64,000 nucleotides of DNA, taken from assembly GCA_963573385.1 (NCBI GenBank), contig CAUYLG010066124.1, positions 1 through 64,000 of the forward strand, written 5' to 3'. Both the position numbers and the translations under genes were made by a program. The notes under the pieces were generated by a model. It was not told the DNA's origin and did not search any database. It saw only the letters and a program-made list of their open reading frames with translations. Shown here piece after piece: positions 58,827 to 64,000 of this stretch; the stretch's first letter is position 1; each line of letters begins with the position of its first letter. This stretch comes from Cacajao melanocephalus. Lineage: Eukaryota; Chordata; Mammalia; Primates; Pitheciidae.

Positions 58827-59118
58827 GGCCTTTGGAAGGCTGAGACAGGTGGATTGCTTGAGTCCAGGAGTGCAAGAGCAGCTTCAGCAACAGGGTGGAA
58901 TCCCATCTCTACTAAAAATAACGAAATTAGCCCAGCATAGTGGCATGTGCTTGTAGTCCCAGTTACTTGGGAGGCTGAGGTAGGAGGATAGTTTGAGCCT
59001 GGAAGGTCAAGGCTGCATCAGGCCTGCAATGAGTCATGATCTCACTACTACACTCCAGCCTGGGGAACAGAGTGAGACCCCACCTCAAAATAAAAACAAA
59101 CAAACAACAACAACAAAA
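58827..59118 (+). mobile_element. AluJ-like SINE, 5'-truncated
   Basis: Begins inside the left arm (ggcctttggaaggctgagac) and runs to cctcaaaataaaaacaaaca with a (CAA)n-like tail. High divergence. Confidence 0.93.
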
Positions 59119-59267
59119 GCAGAGAAAAGAAAAGAAGAAGAAAAAAATCTAATTTGATATTGAATGAAAAGTTGGTGTGTGAGCAAAAAGGAACAGAAGC
59201 CATCAGTAAAGCTGGGCATAAATTTGCTCTTAGCAAAGTAAGTATTTATTGCTGGAAGAATAACTAA

Positions 59268-59322
59268 AATTCTTCCTCCTCCTCCTCCTTCACCTCCACC
59301 TCTTTCTTTCTTCTTCTTTTTG
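59268..59322. repeat. TCC/TTC-rich simple repeat
   Basis: ttcctcctcctcctcc followed by ctttctttcttcttcttttt: a low-complexity pyrimidine tract. Confidence 0.85.
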
Positions 59323-59789
59323 GCAAAGCATTGGCCAAAGGTTTAAAAGAGAAAATAGTGACAAGTAAATAGTGAAGCTGGATTATGTTTTGTTACTGGG
59401 ATACGTGAAAAGGATTGCCTTTTAGACTCTAAGCAATGTAACAGAAGGCAAGAGAAATTGACAAGTTCCTCACAGTGGATAAAAGAAATTCCAAGGCAAG
59501 GAGAGGCTAGTGTGACTAATTCATAAATCATGTAGGACATTCTTTAAAGCATTAACTCATAATTTAATCAGCAACATTATTTCTTTCTTGATAATATAAT
59601 CATTAACATCTCAAATTCAATAAACAATAACAACAAGGAGGGAAGTGGAGAAGTAAGATGGGTGATTTAATTTACCTATTGCTCCTAAGGCATGATACAA
59701 AGGCAACTTAGTATAATAGAATATGGATACATCTGAAATCATTACAAATTAGGTTTTATTCCTCAACTTTATTAAAGAATAACTACAGC

Positions 59790-60030
59790 AATGTAACTTT
59801 TCTGAATCTCTTTATTATGATCTATAAAATGGGATAATATTTACTTGTAGTTTTGATGTAAGGATTAAATTACCTTGTCATCTGCTTCCCTTTCCCTATA
59901 GTCAAAAGCAATTTTCCTGGGTCAGTTGTAGAAGAACTTGCAAGGAATTTGGAATCAGAAGACAGAAATTCATTCTTGGCTTTGCCACTCCCATGTGACC
60001 TTCTACTTGTTAGCTAAATTTCTCGTGCTT
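59790..60030 (+). repeat. MIR-like SINE fragments
   Basis: 59800-59875 reads like a MIR 3' part (gatctataaaatgggataat). 59935-60020 reads like a MIR 5' part (cttggctttgccactcccat). They are in reversed order, so probably two insertions. Confidence 0.55.
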
Positions 60031-60735
60031 GTAGTAGCCAGGATAAACCTCAAAGATCCCTTGTGTCATCCCTTTCCTCCCTGGACAAGATTTCACCTTT
60101 GTGACCAATAGTGCATGGCAGAAATATGTGCTGACACTTGTAAGATTAGGTGATAAAGACAGGCTTTTGTTATAGGCATGTACTCCTTCTCTCTTACTCA
60201 CTTTAGGGGAAGCCAGCTGCCTTGTCTTGAGGACACTCAGGCAACTCTGTGGAGAAGCCTATGTGGCAAGAAACTGAAACTTTCAGAGAACAAGGAAATG
60301 AGGACTCCAGCCATTTGCTTCTCGGAAGCAAAGACTGAATTTCCAATCAATGCTTTACATGATGATGCAGCCCTGGGTGATCAAAACATCATGAGCAACT
60401 GAACAGAAACCATCCAGCAATGTCACTCTGGGATTCCTGACACTCAGAAGTTGTAAAATACACACTAATAAATATTTCTTACACAGCAATAAATAATAAA
60501 ATTTCTTGCACAGTAATAAATAATATAGCCTCGTCTCTAAAAATGACAATAATGATTTCTTCACAGAGTCTTGGAAGGTTCAAAAGAGAGGAAGTTGCAA
60601 ACTACAAAGTATCAGTGCAAATGCGATTTACTGAATGTATTTCACAAGTCCATTTACCACCTTCAGGTTACCTGGATGCTCTTAGATTTCCCCTTAATTT
60701 CTCTTATTTCCCCTTAATAAATCAGCAAGAGATAT
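60031..60735. other. Intergenic sequence with a short tandem duplication
   Basis: An imperfect tandem repeat lies at about 60465-60525 (aataaatatttcttacacag and aataaaatttcttgcacag). The remainder is unassigned. Confidence 0.5.
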
Positions 60736-61325
60736 TGTGTCAGTGGTCCCCCAGGTCACTCATAAGTTTAATGATTTTTGAGAAGGACTCACAGAATTCA
60801 GATAAACTGTTATACTCATGGTTATGGCTTATGGAAATGAAAAACACAGATTAAAATCAGCAAAGGTAGACGGTGCATAAGGCAGAGAGTCAGGAGAGAC
60901 CAGACACATACTTCCAGTTGTTCTTTCATTGAAGTTGTTCAGCACTCAATTCTCCCAACAATAACGTGTGGTAAAACATACAGAGTATTGCCGACTAGAG
61001 AAGCTCACCTGAGCCTTGAGGTCCAGAGTTTTAATTGGGGGTTGGTCACTTAAGCATGGAGCATCCACATGGATGACTTAGTTACTGTCTCTAGCTTCTC
61101 CGGAGGGGGTCCCTGGGCCACACCATATCACTTTGACCTCTGGAGAAGCTAGAGACAGTAACTAAGTCAAGGCCCAGGGCCCCACCATAAATCATATTGT
61201 TAGCATAAATTCTCTGATGTTGAACAAGTCCCCGTTATACAAAGACACTCTTGTTAGGAGCATCTTCCATGAAATCTGAGGTTATCTCCTAGGAGCCAGC
61301 AAAGGCCAATCTTTTTTTCATAATA
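60736..61325 (+). mobile_element. Old endogenous-retrovirus-type LTR, family uncertain
   Basis: Resembles a mammalian solo LTR (gtcactcataagtttaatga, actgttatactcatggttat, accataaatcatattgttag). I cannot assign the family from memory. No viral coding sequence. Contains the inverted duplication at 61075-61168. Confidence 0.55.
61075..61168. repeat. Inverted repeat with perfect 27-bp arms
   Basis: Arm 61075-61101 is the exact reverse complement of 61142-61168, with a 40-bp spacer; one more mismatch extends the pairing inward by 3 bp. A second pair, ccctgggcc (61111-61119) and ggcccaggg (61171-61179), lies beside it. Confidence 0.95.
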
Positions 61326-64000
61326 TACATGGTTTGAACTTCCCAAGACTGCTGAGTTAACCTTTTATAACCCTTTATCTATAGAGTTAACCCTATAGAT
61401 TTATAGGCTTGCATTTTGTCCTTCATCTATAAAACATCCTTACTGTGCTCTTATTTTCCATTATGATTGAAATAGCTTGGAAGTAAGCTATCCTCATGCC
61501 TAAGGGAACCTCAGGCTGGTTCTGGTGTGCAATGGATTGTTATGCAAAGTCCATCTTACTCCAGAGGTTCATTGGGAAAAGCCCAGATGTGATAAATGAC
61601 TTTGTGCCTCAGTAACACAGAGGTTGCTGGGCTTGCTTCAGTGGCCCAGCAGATAGGAAAGAAGCATGTTCTAGTGAGATAGCTATGGCATTCTGAGGCT
61701 ATGTCAGAGCTAGGCATTCTTGGTTTCTTTCTTTCCTGTCATTGTGCAGCTTTCTCTTTGTCTTTCTCCTGGTCCTCATCAATATAATAGAATAATATAT
61801 AATAAGAAGGTTATAATGCTTTCATGTGTACTACTGGCTTTCTTTGAAAACCACACATCTTGTAATTTTTGAAAATAAACATCTGCTAAGAGTATACCGG
61901 GTTCAGTGTGCTGTACCAGGCTCGAGGTGGAGGAAATGTGATGAACGCTTTAAATATTATTATTGAAAACCGGAGAAATCATTGTAGATTTTTGAGCCAG
62001 TCACAGGTATAATTAAAGTCCATCTTTCAAATGGAGTAAGGTACCAAATGCATTAGAACTGAGAGAAGGAAAATAAGTAGAACAGTTAGATCTGTGTGAT
62101 CCCCAGTGATCTTGTGCCTGGAAAAAAAGAAAGCTAGATTTTTAGTAAGAGTGGCTATTTTTCACTGTGAAATCATGAGGTTAGTTTTGGAGTAGATTTG
62201 GTTGAGAAAATCCCAAACAGAATTCAGATGTTCCAACCATATTTACACCTATGTGGCAGATTTTAGCTATCAGACATTTTTATGAAACACACACTGGTAA
62301 AGGGGAGCTTCTTTTCCCACCCCTACCCTTACCCCATCTCCCAAACTATCCATCTGAAATCAATCTTTTCATCTGATGTTGTTTCCCTTCCACAACCTTT
62401 CAATGTTGCTGTTTTTACCGTCTAATTTTATTCTCATCTTCTTCTTTGGACTTCACATTCAAAACTTTTTTGTGCCTTCTTTTCAACAATTATTCCTTTT
62501 GTTTTTTTTCACAATGTATATATCCACTGCAAACCCTCTCAAATAAACTCCTTCTCAGCTCTTTCATTTCCAGGCCCTTCTTCCTTGGTCTTCTGACAAA
62601 TCCATATGTGGAAGCATGGGAGATTCATATTATATACAAATGAATAAGAGTTTTGATTTATACCAAACTACAGAGGGACATAGACTTATATCTTGAGACA
62701 ATTTTGTATCTGAAGTTGTCCCCATTGGCCCTCTCCTGCCTTTAGGCGGGTCTCTATGAAGAACTTTATTAGAGTAAGCAAACATTTATAGCAGGAGATC
62801 CTTCATTGCCTTACACCAAACTTATTTGTAGAGGCAAAGCCCTTCCAATCTTCCGAATTTCTGTTCCATAAGCACAGTCTTTATACCACACATTTTAGCA
62901 GCTAGCCACAAAACATGTCTTTTATCCACTACACAAAAAACACAAGGCTGCCTCCGTAAACCAGGCTTATATGTGAATGTGCAAAGAGATAAAAAAGAGA
63001 TTGATTGGTGCAGCCCAAATTTAACCTGAATGAAAATCACAGCTTACAGTTCTGTGGGGTAGATGGGCTGCCTCTCCGAGGGAGAAATTCAATGTCTGTA
63101 GTGTCACATATGAGTGGACCCCCTCCAACCTCTTGTTTTAACAGTGTCTCCTTGTCTGGTGAAGGGTGAAACCCTTCTGGTGTTTTTGTTTAAGAAAATC
63201 TAAAACACTGTGGCCTTTCATAGATGAGCAATCACAATATCAAGGCAGGATCTTCAGATGGCTCAAAACTAGACTTATTATTATCTTCTGTTGCAAAGAT
63301 ACGGTCATTTTGTGCTTCTTGAAATACCTTGGATATCCACCTTCAAGATGTCAGCTCATCTTCCCTAACTACATGCTTCATCTTAAGTTGTCCCTTTAGC
63401 TACTATTTCAGACATGAGCATGCCTTTCTTTTTATGATAATATGCTCCTCCTTATACCCCTAAACTTATTGGAAGAACAACTCTTAAATTTCCAAGCAAT
63501 TACGTGCTTGATTCGGGTTGCACCAAGGAAGCAGGGTGTTTGCATGAACACACTCTTAGCAAAGTGCAACTTCAAGAAATAAGTGGCAGTTGCTATAAAA
63601 AAGAAAGTTCTGGATACTTTGGGAAGAAAAATAAAATATTTAATGGAAATTGTTAAGGGACTTGACTAGAGTGAGCATAAGTCGTGGTTTCCTTGAGATA
63701 GACCCTCTTGACAACTATTGCCATGGAATGGTTATCAAATGCACCTTTTCTCTCTAAAAGATCTCCTTGAGTTAGATAACAAATTATATGGTAAACCTAA
63801 GTTTAACTTGCAGAAGGCCCATGGGGTCACCTTTGAGGGTCAAAAATAGCAAAGGAGAGCTTCCAGGAAAAGCCACTGTGTATCCCAGAAGTTCCCGAAT
63901 GCCCCAGGAAGTGGGATGGGCAAGCCAACTCAATACTGCAGAAAGAATGAGAATCCTCACTGAAAAGGTGATTAAAAGGAGCAATCAGGAGAGCAGCTTC
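61326..64000. other. Intergenic sequence, nothing recognised
   Basis: About 2.7 kb with no gene, RNA or clear repeat that I can support. Short ORFs here (such as 63166-63399 and 63784-63984) have no domain. Confidence 0.5.

Overview
This is mammalian, primate nuclear DNA. It carries many Alu SINEs (AluJ- and AluS-like), primate-age L1 copies, MSTA-type MaLR LTRs, a MADE1 mariner hairpin and MIR/L2 relics. The only gene I can support is the 3' part of interleukin-15 (IL15) on the + strand. Its four last coding exons (2712-2796, 8626-8670, 10519-10656, 13419-13529) join in frame and encode the end of the leader, all 114 residues of the mature cytokine and the stop codon. A 3'UTR with AATAAA at 13808 follows. 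The leader-start exons and promoter lie left of the window. By my count the mature protein differs from remembered human IL-15 at about 17 of 114 positions. That, with AluS, MADE1 and MSTA repeats, suggests an anthropoid that is not an ape or Old World monkey, most likely a New World monkey. Species is an inference. || Layout: 1-13.8 kb is the IL15 3' half. Its first complete intron (2797-8625) is largely one old L1 cut by three MaLR LTRs, at least two with perfect 5-bp target duplications. Its next intron holds a perfect 16-bp palindrome resembling paired ATF4-C/EBP composite sites. From 13.8 to 64 kb I see no gene. This intergenic stretch contains L1 copies (about 17.4-20.4, 20.5-21.8, 24.9-28.3 and 39.2-42.1 kb), Alus (23.2, 39.7, 41.8, 51.5, 51.9, 54.9, 58.8 kb plus one split copy), hAT and Tigger DNA transposons (14.2, 29.0, 32.0, 39.4 kb), ERVL/MaLR LTRs (43, 53.7, 56.7, 57.6, 60.7 kb), microsatellites, and long stretches of unassigned single-copy-looking sequence. 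|| The most interesting structure is a roughly 3.1-kb inversion (about 52867-55944). The right half of an AluJ and the matching left half lie 2.9 kb apart in opposite orientation. An MSTA provirus is split the same way. Re-inverting that one segment would reunite both elements and bring together matching flanks of the Alu. Other rearrangements are a twin-primed L1 inside an older L1 (40594-41418), an Alu whose 5' end is flipped in place (39654-39677), a 177-bp direct duplication (28470/29559), and a fold-back inverted duplication inside an LTR (61075-61168). || I found no operon, CRISPR, phage or novel enzymatic system. Long ORFs outside IL15 fall in transposable elements or simple repeats, or have no recognisable family. 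Repeat family names come from memory of consensus sequences and need RepeatMasker/Dfam confirmation; repeat borders are usually good to 5-30 bp unless target duplications are quoted.
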